Translations under genes and position numbers: made by a program
The notes under the pieces: model-generated
What the model was told of the DNA's origin: nothing
The model's input: the letters and a program-made list of their open reading frames with translations, nothing else
Databases searched by the model: none
Shown: piece by piece, positions 41,685 through 51,751 of the stretch
Layout of the letters: every line of letters begins with the position of its first letter
How positions within the stretch are numbered: position 1 is the stretch's first letter
NCBI RefSeq assembly: GCF_042677205.1
Contig: NZ_JBHTIU010000001.1
Span: forward strand, 90,854 to 154,853
DNA: 64,000 nt
Reading direction: 5' to 3'
Source of the DNA: Paenibacillus_L residui
GTDB lineage: Bacteria; Bacillota; Bacilli; Paenibacillales; NBRC-103111

Positions 41685-44600
41685 ATGCTTAAGCGATTGC
41701 AATCATTCTTCAGTCATAAGGTAGTCAGAAATATAGGCCGCTATACTTGGCTAACCTTCAAATGGACCTTCATCACCATTCTGGTTTGCGGCTTTCTGGC
41801 TGCGGGCGCCATTTTTGGCTACACATCCGCCCTTGTGAAGGACGATCCTGTCCGAAGCAAGGAAGAAATATTGGCCAAGATGGAAGAAAATGCGATGACT
41901 GGCTTTGTCTATTTTAACGATGATATGGAGCTGGGACAGCTCCGGTCGGATGAAGATCGCAGAATGGCCACCTATGACGAAATCCCCAAGCTGGTCATGG
42001 AAGCATTAGTCGCTGTAGAGGATTCCAATTTTTACGAACATATGGGCTTCGATGTCAAGGGTGTCTTCCGCGCCGTCAAACAGAAAGTGTTTAACGAGCC
42101 TATCCAAACCGGAGGAAGCACTATTACCCAGCAGTTGGCCAGACGGGTGTTCCTCAGCATGGACCGCGAATTGAGCCGTAAGGTCAAGGAAATTTTGCTG
42201 TCCGTCCGAATCGAACGAATAATGACGAAGGAACAGATCATCACCGCCTATTTGAACAAAGTACCGTTCGGAACAGGGGCCAACGGGTATAACGTTCACG
42301 GCATCAAAGCGGCGGCTAAAGGAATTTTCGGCATCGATAATCTGAATGAACTGAATTTGGCTCAGTCCGCCTATTTGGCAGGCCTCCCTCAGCTCCCCAG
42401 CAGCTACTCCGCCTTCAAGGGGAACGGAGAATTTGACGAACCCGGCTTCAACCGGGCGGTCGAGCGTCAGCATTGGGTGCTGAAGCGGATGTTGGAAACG
42501 GAGAAAATTACCGAGGAGGAATATCAGGAGGCTCTGAGCTTCAACCTGCGGGACAGCTTGTCTGAGCCTCAGGAGAAAGCTTATACCACTTATCCTAACC
42601 TGATGATCGAGGTCGAGAAAAAAGCGACGGAAGCTCTCCTCTCTGTAAAGTATCCTGAAGTGCTGGAGAAGAAGGAGGAAAATAAAGAAGCGTATCAGGA
42701 AGCGTATAAAGAAACCCAGCAGGAGCTGTTCCGCGGGGGATATAAAGTTTATACGACGATCGACAAGACGTTATATGATGCCATGCAGGCGATTGCCAAT
42801 GAACCGTCTCACTTCCTGCCCGATCATCCGGAGGCCGGAGTGGAGCAAATCGGCGCCATTATGATCAATAATGAGGACGGAGCGATTCTCGGTATGATCG
42901 AAGGCCGGTCAGGCTCCTTCAACCATGCTACGCAAGCTTACCGGCAGCCGGGATCGACGATGAAGCCGATCGCCGCTTACCTGCCTGCATTGGAGAAGGG
43001 AGCCATTCAGCCAGGCGGTGTCATAGATGACTCTCCCGTCGTTCTGAAGAACGGAAACAGCGGGTGGCATATTCCGGAGAACTGGAACCACCGCTTCCAA
43101 GGCTTGATTACGGCCAGAGAAGCATTGAATCAATCTTATAACATCCCGGCTATCAAGCTGTTCCTGAATGAAGTGGGAATTGAGGAAGCGTGGAATTTCG
43201 CCAGACAGCTCGGCATCACCTCCATTACGGAGGAAGATAACTACTCTCAGACCGGAGTCATCGGCGGTATGTACAAAGGAGTATCCGTAGAGGAAATGAC
43301 GAACGCCTATACGGCCATTCCCAACAAAGGCGCCTTCAATGACGCCTACATGATTCGCAAGATTGAAAGTGCCGACGGCAAAATCATCTACGAGCACAAG
43401 CATGAACCGACGCAGGTGTTCTCGGAGCAGACCGCTTATTTAATGACCGACATGCTGCGTACCGTCATCACTTCCGGAACCGGGAAGAACATCAAAACGT
43501 ATCTTAAAAACTACGGGAAATTCCCGATTTCCGGTAAAACCGGTTCGACGAATGAGGATGGAGATGCCTGGTTTGTCGGATATTCTCCCGATATAACCGT
43601 CGGAGTCTGGGCCGGATACAGCGAGCCCAAATATAAGCTCAGCAGCAAGAACGGAAGCACGATGCATGCCATGAAAGTATGGTCTCTTGTCATGGATGCT
43701 GCTTACGAGAAGAAGCCCGAGCTGTTCAAAACCGACAAATTCGAGCGCCCCGATGACATAGTGGAGATGACGGTCTCCAATCTGTCCGGCAAGCTGCCAA
43801 GCGATTTGACGAGAAGCACCGGACATCTGGTTACCGATCTGTTCAATCGCAAGTATGTTCCTACGGAAGTGGACGATGTTCTGGTCAAAATGAAATATAT
43901 TACGTATAACGGGGTGAACTATCTGCCCAACCCGGCTACGCCGGATGACATGCTGAAGGAACAAGTGGTTATCAAGCGGCCCGAATCGATCGCTTCGATC
44001 TTGAACCGGATCAAGGAAGTCAGCTCTTCCCTGCCGGCGAACAAGCGCAAGTCGCTTAGTGCCTACATTCCTAAAGATGCCGGTATGGACGCTCCGACCG
44101 AAACCGATCCGCGTGCAGGCGACGGCAAGGCACCTGAGCCTCCGACGAATCTGGTCTTTACGCGAAGCGGCGATACAAACACACTATCCTTCGCTCCTAG
44201 TGCCAGCAGCGATGTCGTAGGCTACAGAATATACCGGACGGATGGGGTTAAATCGTTCGAACGGATGAATGGCAAGGTCGTTATCGCCGGCGAGGAAAAT
44301 GTATTTAGCGGACTGCCCTATTCCTTCGGCAGCGGATATTACGTCACGGCAGTGGATGTCGAAGGAAAAGAGTCCGCTCCAAGCAGAATCGTGTTCAACG
44401 ACAGCATCAATCCCGATCTGATTCTGCCCGGCGGCGATTCAGGCCAGAATAACAGCGAGGTCAAAGGAAATTCCAACGGAGGGGAAGAGCTGGGCCCCCC
44501 TTCCGGGGTTAAGGCCAAGATGAACGGAAAGGCGCTGCAAATTACCTGGAAAGGCAATAAAGCCAGCCAATATAATGTCTATTACAGCGAGAAGGAAGAT

Positions 44601-44744
44601 GGGCCTTTCCAAAAGATAGGTTCGACGAAGGGCGATACGGAGTTTAACTATTACGCTTCCGAACTCGAAGGTTATTATCGGGTCACCGCTTCGAACGGCA
44701 GCAAAGAATCGTCTCCTTCCGCAGCGGTTCACTTCGAGTCTTAA
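41685..44744 (+). CDS. Class A penicillin-binding protein with C-terminal FN3 domains (PBP1A type)
   Basis: 1019 aa. Cytoplasmic tail and one membrane helix (residues 28-52), glycosyltransferase GT51 domain (VAVEDSNFYEHMGFD, GGSTITQQLARRVF), then transpeptidase with QPGSTMKPI (SxxK), NQSYNIP (SxN) and SGKTGSTNEDG (KTG). From about residue 820 two fibronectin-III-like modules follow (PPTNLVFTRSGDTNTLSF; PPSGVKAKMNGKALQITWKG), which may bind wall polymers. It polymerises and cross-links peptidoglycan at the outer face. It is longer than B. subtilis PonA because of the C-terminal modules. Confidence 0.95.
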   Translation: MLKRLQSFFSHKVVRNIGRYTWLTFKWTFITILVCGFLAAGAIFGYTSALVKDDPVRSKEEILAKMEENAMTGFVYFNDDMELGQLRSDEDRRMATYDEIPKLVMEALVAVEDSNFYEHMGFDVKGVFRAVKQKVFNEPIQTGGSTITQQLARRVFLSMDRELSRKVKEILLSVRIERIMTKEQIITAYLNKVPFGTGANGYNVHGIKAAAKGIFGIDNLNELNLAQSAYLAGLPQLPSSYSAFKGNGEFDEPGFNRAVERQHWVLKRMLETEKITEEEYQEALSFNLRDSLSEPQEKAYTTYPNLMIEVEKKATEALLSVKYPEVLEKKEENKEAYQEAYKETQQELFRGGYKVYTTIDKTLYDAMQAIANEPSHFLPDHPEAGVEQIGAIMINNEDGAILGMIEGRSGSFNHATQAYRQPGSTMKPIAAYLPALEKGAIQPGGVIDDSPVVLKNGNSGWHIPENWNHRFQGLITAREALNQSYNIPAIKLFLNEVGIEEAWNFARQLGITSITEEDNYSQTGVIGGMYKGVSVEEMTNAYTAIPNKGAFNDAYMIRKIESADGKIIYEHKHEPTQVFSEQTAYLMTDMLRTVITSGTGKNIKTYLKNYGKFPISGKTGSTNEDGDAWFVGYSPDITVGVWAGYSEPKYKLSSKNGSTMHAMKVWSLVMDAAYEKKPELFKTDKFERPDDIVEMTVSNLSGKLPSDLTRSTGHLVTDLFNRKYVPTEVDDVLVKMKYITYNGVNYLPNPATPDDMLKEQVVIKRPESIASILNRIKEVSSSLPANKRKSLSAYIPKDAGMDAPTETDPRAGDGKAPEPPTNLVFTRSGDTNTLSFAPSASSDVVGYRIYRTDGVKSFERMNGKVVIAGEENVFSGLPYSFGSGYYVTAVDVEGKESAPSRIVFNDSINPDLILPGGDSGQNNSEVKGNSNGGEELGPPSGVKAKMNGKALQITWKGNKASQYNVYYSEKEDGPFQKIGSTKGDTEFNYYASELEGYYRVTASNGSKESSPSAAVHFES

Positions 44745-44809
44745 TCCATCATAGCCTGTCGGCACAGTCCGGCCAGCCTGCGCAAGACGCGCAAGACCGG
44801 CCCAAAGTA

Positions 44810-44849
44810 AAATCACGGCGTTTTCCCACCAGGGGAACGCCGTGATTTA
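44810..44849. terminator. Bidirectional terminator between PBP and ABC permease genes
   Basis: AATCACGGCGTTTTCCC-ACCA-GGGGAACGCCGTGATT, a 16-17 bp stem flanked by A- and T-rich ends; it serves the converging genes ending at 44744 and 44879. Confidence 0.88.
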
Positions 44850-44878
44850 TTTATTGCCGCAATTATTGGCAAGCTTTA

Positions 44879-45979
44879 TTACTTCGAGCGAATCTCCTGC
44901 CGCATGAATAAAGCATAGGCAATGCCAAAGCAAACCATCGTGGCCGCGATCAGGCCGGTCACCTGCGGCCATACCAGAAGCAGGCTCTGCCCCAGCGGCA
45001 GCGGGCTCGGAATGGCCCCTATTTGCTGTTCAGGAGTTAACAAACCGAGCGAACGGATCGAAGGAACCAGCATGGTCATTGTAGCTTCATCGAATAATTG
45101 ACTTGGAGAAAGACGCATAAGAAGCTGCATAGATCGTGCATAGCTTAGAATATCGTCTATTCTCGCGCTTCCGGCCGGAGCCAAGGCCCGCCCCACAAGC
45201 TGGACAATCATATTAAAGAATACACTGAAGAAAATCCATACCGCGATGCTGCTGATGGCCGATGTTGCCGCCTGACGCAATCGGGTAGAGAATAAAATCG
45301 ACAGATTCAGCCAGAAACCGACGTAAACAATCCCGATCAACATAAAGATAACGATGCGCCAGAACTCTTCCGGCGTCGGCGGAATGCCAAGAGCAAGCAG
45401 GCCTGTGCCGACCATGGTTAATCCCAGAGACATAAAGAGAATGGCAATCAAGGCAAAGCCGGCTGTAAATTTGGCAAGCAGCAAATCATCCCGGTATATC
45501 GGCTGCGAAATCATTCGTCCTAACGTGCCCTTGCTCCGCTCCGAGTTCACCGCATCGAAGCCCAGCCCGATGCCCAGAAGCGGTCCGAGGAAGCTGACGA
45601 ATGTAATGAAATTGGGCAGGGTTCCGTTATGCTCGGTAAACAGCTTCAGGAACAAGAAGGACGCGTCTGCCTCCGAGCGGGCGATAGAGCGGACTTCATC
45701 CAGTGCGGCATATAAGGAGCCTATGCAGGTAAGGATCATTAGGGAAAGCAGGATGACCACCCGCCAGCTGCGAATGTGATCGCCAATTTCCTTATGCACT
45801 ATGACCCAGAACGGATGCGCGGCTGAAGAATGCCCCTTGGAAGCTTGTTCTCCTTCAGGGAGGCCCCTCCCACTTTCCACGGATGATGCCTCCGTACGGA
45901 GTTGCGGCCTTCTCCATTCAAGTGCCTTGGCGTGCAGCTTTTGCTTTAAGTCCTGCCAGCTTGGAACCTTCCCTGTCAT
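44879..45979 (-). CDS. ABC-2 type export permease
   Basis: 366 aa from the ATG at 45979 (GGGAG 8 nt upstream). A hydrophilic N-terminal region of about 65 residues precedes HPFWVIVHKEIGDHIRSWRV and six membrane segments in the NosY/ABC-2 pattern (FDAVNSERSKGTLGRMISQP is the conserved loop). It overlaps the 3' end of the ATPase gene by 62 nt, so translation is coupled. It probably forms an exporter with the ATPase and the NEW3-domain protein; the cargo is unknown. Confidence 0.88.
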   Translation of the reverse strand: MTGKVPSWQDLKQKLHAKALEWRRPQLRTEASSVESGRGLPEGEQASKGHSSAAHPFWVIVHKEIGDHIRSWRVVILLSLMILTCIGSLYAALDEVRSIARSEADASFLFLKLFTEHNGTLPNFITFVSFLGPLLGIGLGFDAVNSERSKGTLGRMISQPIYRDDLLLAKFTAGFALIAILFMSLGLTMVGTGLLALGIPPTPEEFWRIVIFMLIGIVYVGFWLNLSILFSTRLRQAATSAISSIAVWIFFSVFFNMIVQLVGRALAPAGSARIDDILSYARSMQLLMRLSPSQLFDEATMTMLVPSIRSLGLLTPEQQIGAIPSPLPLGQSLLLVWPQVTGLIAATMVCFGIAYALFMRQEIRSK

Positions 45980-46919
45980 TCGAATCACTCCCTTCGAAAT
46001 AGCGGTGATAAATTTCGTCCAGCCCGTACTGCTTTTTGGTTAGACCGGTGAGAGCCGCTCCTTGCTCCACAAGGGTACGGGCCACTTGCGGACTGACATC
46101 CTGCGCACAACCGAGCCGAAGCCTCCGTTCTTCTCGCTCCACCCTCAGAACATGCTCAATGCCCCGCACGGCCTCCACCATATCGTCGGTCAATGCATCC
46201 GCTTCTACTTCAATTAGCAGCGGTTCACCCGCGAACAGCTCTCGGGACAAGCTCTCTACCGTTCCCTCAGCAATTAATCGCCCCTGTACGAACAAACCGA
46301 CACGGTCACAAATTTGCTGCACTTGATGAAGATGATGCGAAGACAGCAGCACGGTCAATCCTTCATCACGGCTGAGCGTGCGGATTAAATCCAGAAATTC
46401 CCTGACACCCTCGGGGTCGATTCCCAAGGTCGGCTCATCCAATATAATGATCTCCGGCTGCTTGATCAGAACGTCCGCCAGCCCGAGCCTCTGCCTCATT
46501 CCTCGCGAGAAGGTTCCCGCCTTCTGCCGCTTGGCATGACTAAGGCCGACCCGTTCCAGAAGGCTATCCGCCCGGACGGCGGCTTCCGCGGCGGAAACTC
46601 TGTTCAGCCTGGCGGTATAAATTAAATTTTCCCTTGCGGAAAGATCATCATAGAACCCCACATCGTCCGGCAAATAGCCGACTCTCTTCTTGACCATCAT
46701 CGGCTGCCGGGTTGAGTTGAAGCCGCATACCTTCACCGTGCCCGAGGTTGGCTCCGACAAACCGATCATCATCAATATCGTTGTCGATTTGCCCGCCCCG
46801 TTCGGGCCGAGAAGCCCAAATATTTCTCCTTTGTTAATGGACAGGTTCAACTGGTTAACCGCTGTTTTCTCACCGTATTTCTTCGTCAAATCCACCAGTT
46901 CGATAATGGCTTCACTCAT
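45918..46919 (-). CDS. ABC transporter ATP-binding protein
   Basis: 333 aa. Walker A GLLGPNGAGKSTTILMMIGL, signature FSRGMRQRLGLADV, Walker B EIIILDEPTLGIDPEGV, switch LLSSHHLHQVQQI. The C-terminal extension after about residue 225 is typical of ABC-2 exporters (DUF4162-like). It begins 3 nt after the stop of the NEW3-domain gene and overlaps the permease gene. The extra C-terminal tail (SNDREGSKLAGLKAKAARQ) is encoded in the overlap. Confidence 0.92.
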   Translation of the reverse strand: MSEAIIELVDLTKKYGEKTAVNQLNLSINKGEIFGLLGPNGAGKSTTILMMIGLSEPTSGTVKVCGFNSTRQPMMVKKRVGYLPDDVGFYDDLSARENLIYTARLNRVSAAEAAVRADSLLERVGLSHAKRQKAGTFSRGMRQRLGLADVLIKQPEIIILDEPTLGIDPEGVREFLDLIRTLSRDEGLTVLLSSHHLHQVQQICDRVGLFVQGRLIAEGTVESLSRELFAGEPLLIEVEADALTDDMVEAVRGIEHVLRVEREERRLRLGCAQDVSPQVARTLVEQGAALTGLTKKQYGLDEIYHRYFEGSDSNDREGSKLAGLKAKAARQGT

Positions 46920-46922
46920 CGG

Positions 46923-48086
46923 CTACCGCCTCCCGTAAGTGCGGAACAAATAATAAATCCCCGCAATAACCGCAGCGATAATCAGCACCCCTATCCATCC
47001 CCAGAGCACGGAGGCTTTAACGGCTACACGGAAACTCGCATCCGAGGATGCCTCCGGAGCGGTTACCTTCATGTTGGTGACATAGTCCCCGGCAACAGCT
47101 TTCTTGTCGGCCTTGAGCTCGGCCGTTACGGTAGTGGACTGCCCCGCCTCCAATTTCGTAATCGTCTTGGGCTCGAACGTCACTTCCCAATTCACCGGCG
47201 CTTGGGCGCTGAGCTGCAGATCCGTTAAATCCGCCGTCCCTTCGTTGGTTACCTTGAGCTCGAGCTTTCTGCTGCTGCCGGCCGTCACTTCAGTGCTTAA
47301 CAACCCGCTTTCCGTACTCAAGCTCACTTTATAAGTGCCGGTAATGACGACTTCCATCTCGGATTTGGCCTCCGTATTGCCGTTAGCCGCCGAAATCGGA
47401 ATTTTATAGCTTCCCTCCTGCACGTTGGCCGGCGGTTTTACTTCAACGGTTAAAGACTTGGACTCCCCGGGCTCGACCGTTACCGATGTCACGCTCTTGC
47501 CATCCGCGTTAAATTGCACATTCCACCCGCGCGGCGCTTGGGTAGTAAGAGCGTAATCCTGTTTCTCCGCTGTACGGTTTCTTAAAGTGTAACTGAAGCT
47601 GAACGAAGACTCGGCGTGCCCCTCCATATTAGGCTGCTCTGTAGTCAGCTCTGTCTGGTAGGTTCCCTGCTCGGACACGCGGACGGTCAACGGCAAGCTG
47701 GCGAGGCCATCCGCCGTCAGGACGAACTGATAGTCCCCTTTATCAATTTGCAGCGGAACATTCAGCTCCATATTGACCTGCTGGGAATCGTTAGGCTTCA
47801 CCGAGATTTGCCCGATCTTCCAGCCTCCGGAGGTCAATCCGTATTCCCAGCCTGCGCCGTTATCCTCCAGACGCAGCGCGACATTCTGCACACTGCCGCT
47901 GTCATTGATGACATCGATGGTGTACTTGATCGTCGTTCCCGGAGTTACCGAAATATCCGTATAGGGAGTATACAGCGTCACCCCTCCCGCCGCCGACAGC
48001 TCTCCGGCACCGAAGCCCAGACAAACTACCGCCGCCATTAAGATAATGCTGACCCAACGCATCTTCCTCATACAACTATAAAGCAT
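46923..48086 (-). CDS. Membrane-anchored NEW3-domain protein
   Basis: 387 aa. Signal peptide (residues 1-32), then three repeated beta-sandwich units of about 105 residues with the NEW3 pattern (VTPGTTIKYTIDVINDSGSV; VEPGESKSLTVEVKPPANVQ; VTAGSSRKLELKVTNEGTAD), then a C-terminal membrane helix (GWIGVLIIAAVIAGIYYLF) and GRR. It is exposed outside the cell and is first in the operon with an ABC-2 exporter. NEW3 modules occur beside sugar-binding enzymes, so it may present or bind an exported glycan; inference. Confidence 0.82.
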   Translation of the reverse strand: MLYSCMRKMRWVSIILMAAVVCLGFGAGELSAAGGVTLYTPYTDISVTPGTTIKYTIDVINDSGSVQNVALRLEDNGAGWEYGLTSGGWKIGQISVKPNDSQQVNMELNVPLQIDKGDYQFVLTADGLASLPLTVRVSEQGTYQTELTTEQPNMEGHAESSFSFSYTLRNRTAEKQDYALTTQAPRGWNVQFNADGKSVTSVTVEPGESKSLTVEVKPPANVQEGSYKIPISAANGNTEAKSEMEVVITGTYKVSLSTESGLLSTEVTAGSSRKLELKVTNEGTADLTDLQLSAQAPVNWEVTFEPKTITKLEAGQSTTVTAELKADKKAVAGDYVTNMKVTAPEASSDASFRVAVKASVLWGWIGVLIIAAVIAGIYYLFRTYGRR

Positions 48087-48333
48087 GAAATCTTCCCCCT
48101 TTATTCTTGTATCAATCTTCCTACGAATGAACTTCGCAATCGGATTTATGAAAAGAAGATAAAAATTTCATTAAAAGGAGCTTAAAATCCAATCAAGCTC
48201 TTCCCCTTCCGCGTCATTTTTGCTACATAAATAATTAAGGACGCTGTTTGGAAAGAAATGCCGTGCTTTTATTGAAAACGGTTACGATATGTCCTTCAGA
48301 ACGATTAAACATGGCGACGGAAAGGTGATTAAC

Positions 48334-48918
48334 GTGTCTTTGTCCAATGAAGAGGCTCATCTTCTGCTGAAGGAAATGAGTAAAGGTTCTATTGAGGCCT
48401 TTGAACTTTTCTATGAAAGCTACGTTCCGCTAATCTACCAGATCGCTCTGAAAATAACGGGAAACCGGATGGATGCGGAGGATGTATGTCAAGATTTGTT
48501 TCTGGAAATTGTGAACAAAGCGGAGCAATACGACCCCGAGCGAGGCAGTATGGAGGCATGGCTCGCCGTCAGGACCAAGAGCCGATGCCTGGATCGTATT
48601 CGCCGCAATCAGCGGGGAATCGCAGCGGAAAGCTCCTCTCCCTGGTTTCCGGCGGAGCGGTCGGCCGAGGAATACGTCATTCGCAAATGGCAGATGGAAT
48701 CGCTTCATAAAGCTATAAGGCAGGTTCCTGAAGCTCAGAGGGCCGCTGTGATCGGAATGTACTTTCATGAACAAAGTCAAAAACAGCTTGCCGCTGCTAT
48801 GCAGAAGCCTCACGGAACAGTCAAATCGCTGATTCGCTACGGTGTTGCCAGCCTGCGTAAGCAATTGACAAAAATGGGCTGGCTGGAGCCGCCGGGAGGT
48901 GTCGGGGATGGAAAATAA
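48334..48918 (+). CDS. ECF-type RNA polymerase sigma factor
   Basis: 194 aa from GTG at 48334, preferred because AAAGGTGAT lies 6 nt upstream; ATG at 48289 in the same frame has none. Region 2 is KGSIEAFELFYESYVPLIYQ and DAEDVCQDLFLEIV; region 4 is AIRQVPEAQRAAVIGMYFHE with the helix-turn-helix SQKQLAAAMQKPHGTVKSLI. It overlaps the anti-sigma gene by 11 nt. It is divergent from the NEW3/ABC operon, which could be part of its regulon. Confidence 0.9.
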   Translation: MSLSNEEAHLLLKEMSKGSIEAFELFYESYVPLIYQIALKITGNRMDAEDVCQDLFLEIVNKAEQYDPERGSMEAWLAVRTKSRCLDRIRRNQRGIAAESSSPWFPAERSAEEYVIRKWQMESLHKAIRQVPEAQRAAVIGMYFHEQSQKQLAAAMQKPHGTVKSLIRYGVASLRKQLTKMGWLEPPGGVGDGK

Positions 48919-49654
48919 ACGAGGGAAAAACTGTGTAGAAGAAGAGCTTATGGTAGATTTACTGCAAGGAAGGCAGGATGAGCAGACCGGACGGGAAGCC
49001 CTGCAGCATATTCATTCCTGCGAAAGCTGCCGCAAGCTGTATAACGAGTGGTTCTCCTTGCTGCAGCCTTCCGGAGCGAAACAGCCGCGTTCCATAACCA
49101 AGACGAAAATCAAGCGAAGATTGCGTTGGCACTGGTTTGTAGGCATGGTGCGCTCCAATCTCCTTCGCAAGAGATGGGGTGCGGGAATGTTGGCGGCGGT
49201 TGCGGTCATTCTGCTGTATATCGGCATCTTCCGGCCGCATTCGGACCCATGGCTGCAGAACCGGGATATGCCTGCCGCTCTGCCTGAGCTGAAGCTTGTC
49301 TCCCATCCGGGAACTATTCTCTATTATGTGCCATTGGCCGCCCAAGACGCTGTGACCGGATATGTCTGGATCAACTCGGAGTCCGGAGAGATGTTCATCC
49401 AGGTGGAGGGCTTGCCTCCCCTGCCGGAGCACGACTACCAGGTGTGGATCGTCAAGGCGGACGATCGCCGTAACGGCGGCCTGCTCCAGTTGGCTAACGG
49501 AAGGGCCTCCTTATACTATACGGCGCGAACAAATCAGGTTCGTGAAGCCGAGGGGATCTGGATCAGCATTGAACCCAAGGGAGGAAGCCTCCAGCCGAGC
49601 GGTCCTGATCGTGTCCTGGTCAATCTTAGGGAGAACCGATCCTCCCCCCGCTAA
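48908..49654 (+). CDS. Anti-sigma factor, zinc-finger plus RskA domain
   Basis: 248 aa from ATG at 48908 (GGAGG 8 nt upstream). The cytoplasmic zinc anti-sigma motif is HIHSCESC (H-x3-C-x2-C), a membrane helix follows (GAGMLAAVAVILLYIGIF), and the extracellular part matches the RskA C-terminal domain (LPPLPEHDYQVWIVKADDRR; PSGPDRVLVNL). It holds the co-encoded sigma factor at the membrane until a signal triggers release, usually by proteolysis. Confidence 0.9.
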   Translation: MENKRGKNCVEEELMVDLLQGRQDEQTGREALQHIHSCESCRKLYNEWFSLLQPSGAKQPRSITKTKIKRRLRWHWFVGMVRSNLLRKRWGAGMLAAVAVILLYIGIFRPHSDPWLQNRDMPAALPELKLVSHPGTILYYVPLAAQDAVTGYVWINSESGEMFIQVEGLPPLPEHDYQVWIVKADDRRNGGLLQLANGRASLYYTARTNQVREAEGIWISIEPKGGSLQPSGPDRVLVNLRENRSSPR

Positions 49655-49751
49655 TCCGGTTTAATTGCGCGAGCTTAAAGGCGCCATTTTTCCAATTGCT
49701 TAATGGGTAGGAAACAACCGGGAAGGCTTTCCTTCCGGTCTAAGTACAAGC

Positions 49752-49790
49752 AAAGCACCCCATGGATCATTATCCGTGGGGTGCTTTTGT
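49752..49790. terminator. Bidirectional terminator between the anti-sigma gene and acsA
   Basis: AAAGCACCCCATGGAT-CATT-ATCCGTGGGGTGCTTTT, a 16-bp stem with one mismatch, flanked by a T run on each side. Confidence 0.88.
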
Positions 49791-49861
49791 TTAAGCCGAA
49801 GCCAGCGTGCCTCGGTACCTTTTTCATTGCGCAGGGGGAAAATATTCTTCCCTCCTTGGCA

Positions 49862-51583
49862 TTAATCCTCGATGGTGGATAAATCGCCTGTCGGCAAATT
49901 AAGCTCCCAAGCTTTGAGGACCCGGCGCATAATTTTACCGCTTCTTGTTTTCGGCAGCTTATCTTTAAATTCAATTTCCCGAGGCGCCGCGTGGGCGGCC
50001 AGACCTTCTTTGACAAACTTGGCAATGTCCTGCTTAAGCTCATCGGAAGGCTCATAGCCGTCTCTCAACGAGATGAAGGCTTTGATGATCTCTCCACGGA
50101 CCGGGTCCGGCTTGCCGATGACGCCGGCTTCCGCAACCGCCGGATGCTCGACCAGCTTGCTCTCGACCTCGAACGGCCCGACGCGTTCACCGGCTGTCAT
50201 GATGACGTCATCCACCCTGCCCTGGAACCAGAAGTAACCGTCTTCATCGACAAATGCGGAATCTCCTGAAATATACCAGCCAGGGAAGCGGAAATATTCT
50301 TCGAATTTGGCCGGATTGTTCCAGATCTTCCTCATCATCGAAGGCCATGGGGTCTTGATCGCCAGATTACCCATGCGATTCGGAGGAAGCAAATTACCCG
50401 AGTCGTCCAGAATTCCCGCTTCGACACCCGGAATCGGACGTCCCATCGAGCCCGGCTTGATATCCATGGAAGGATAGTTACAAATCAGATGGGCTCCCGT
50501 TTCTGTCATCCACCAAGTATCATGAATGCGCTGCTTGTACGTCTTCATTCCCCACCGGACCACTTCCGGATTCAGAGGCTCCCCGACGCTTAGCACATGG
50601 CGCAAAGCGGACAGATCGTATTGGGAAACGATTTCATCACCGGCACCCATCAGCATGCGGAAGGCGGTCGGAGCGCTGTACCATACCGTGACCTTGTACT
50701 TCTGAAGCGTATTGTACCAATTCTGCGGACTGAACCGGCCGCCGCGAATGACGTTGGTCACTCCGTTAAGCCAAGGGGCAAAAATTCCATAGGAAGTCCC
50801 CGTTACCCATCCCGGGTCGGCTGTACACCAGTAGACATCATCCTCACGCAAATCAAGAACGATCTTGCCGGTATAATAATGCTGAATCATGGCGTTATGA
50901 ACATGAAATACGCCCTTCGGCTTTCCAGTAGAACCAGATGTATAATGTATGAGCGTTCCATCCTCGCGGTCTACCCACTCGATTTCCAATTCTTCCGATG
51001 CGGCAGCCATTTCCTTATGGAAATCAATCTGGCCGGGCTCCAGCTCCAGATCGTCGCCCACGATAATCACATGCTTTAATTCCGGGAGGTCTTTAACCGG
51101 TACACGCGGAAGCTGCGAAGGCGTTGTCACAATGGCCACTCCGCCGCTGTCCTCCATCCGGTCTCTCACAGCCTGCTCCATGAAGGCTTCGAAGAGCGGT
51201 CCGACGATCGCCCCGATCTTGATGGAGCCAAGCAAGGCAAAGTACAGCTCAGGAGTTCTCGGCATGAAGACGAATACCCTGTCGCCCTTCTTGATTCCAT
51301 ATTTGCGGAGCACGTTCCCGAATTGATTACTCTTTCTCTTCATCTCATCGAAGGTGTAGGACTCTTCCCGCTGATCGTCGCTATAAATTAAAGCCACCTT
51401 ATCCTTCCTGGAGGATTCGGCATGACGATCTATCGCTTCATAAGCTATATTGACTTTTCCAGTTTCATGCCAGGTAAAATACTTCTCTACTTCTTCCCAA
51501 CTGAAGTTTTCCCTGGCTTTCTCATAGTCTCCCAGATTGGAATGTTCAGCGGTTGCCTTCAAAACTTCTTGGCGGTCTTCCAT
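49862..51583 (-). CDS. acsA: Acetyl-CoA synthetase (acetate--CoA ligase)
   Basis: 573 aa, the length of Bacillus AcsA. Adenylate-forming motifs: IHYTSGSTGKPKGVFHVH, WWMTETGAHLICNYPS, YISGDSAFVDEDGYFWFQGR with VDDVIMTAGERVGPFE, and KLPKTRSGKIMRRVLKAWE, which holds the active-site Lys acetylated in Bacillus by AcuA and released by AcuC. AcuA and AcuC genes are divergent from it, sharing a 168-nt promoter region. It turns acetate into acetyl-CoA. Confidence 0.96.
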   Translation of the reverse strand: MEDRQEVLKATAEHSNLGDYEKARENFSWEEVEKYFTWHETGKVNIAYEAIDRHAESSRKDKVALIYSDDQREESYTFDEMKRKSNQFGNVLRKYGIKKGDRVFVFMPRTPELYFALLGSIKIGAIVGPLFEAFMEQAVRDRMEDSGGVAIVTTPSQLPRVPVKDLPELKHVIIVGDDLELEPGQIDFHKEMAAASEELEIEWVDREDGTLIHYTSGSTGKPKGVFHVHNAMIQHYYTGKIVLDLREDDVYWCTADPGWVTGTSYGIFAPWLNGVTNVIRGGRFSPQNWYNTLQKYKVTVWYSAPTAFRMLMGAGDEIVSQYDLSALRHVLSVGEPLNPEVVRWGMKTYKQRIHDTWWMTETGAHLICNYPSMDIKPGSMGRPIPGVEAGILDDSGNLLPPNRMGNLAIKTPWPSMMRKIWNNPAKFEEYFRFPGWYISGDSAFVDEDGYFWFQGRVDDVIMTAGERVGPFEVESKLVEHPAVAEAGVIGKPDPVRGEIIKAFISLRDGYEPSDELKQDIAKFVKEGLAAHAAPREIEFKDKLPKTRSGKIMRRVLKAWELNLPTGDLSTIED

Positions 51584-51751
51584 ATGGTCTCCTTGCCTCC
51601 CTTAACAAAATGTAACGCTTTCATATGTAGATTATGAAAACTTAATGACATTTCCATTATAACATAACCTGTCATCATGGTGTATTCCTTTTCACAAACT
51701 GTAAAATTTGTTATAAGTAAAGAGAGGCCACGAAAAGGAGCTGCAAGCCCT

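Noticed and set aside
51611..51623. cre-like TGTAACGCTTTCA between acsA and acuA
   Set aside because: CcpA control of acs/acu is known in Bacillus, but this site is one base shorter than the cre consensus, so I do not annotate it.
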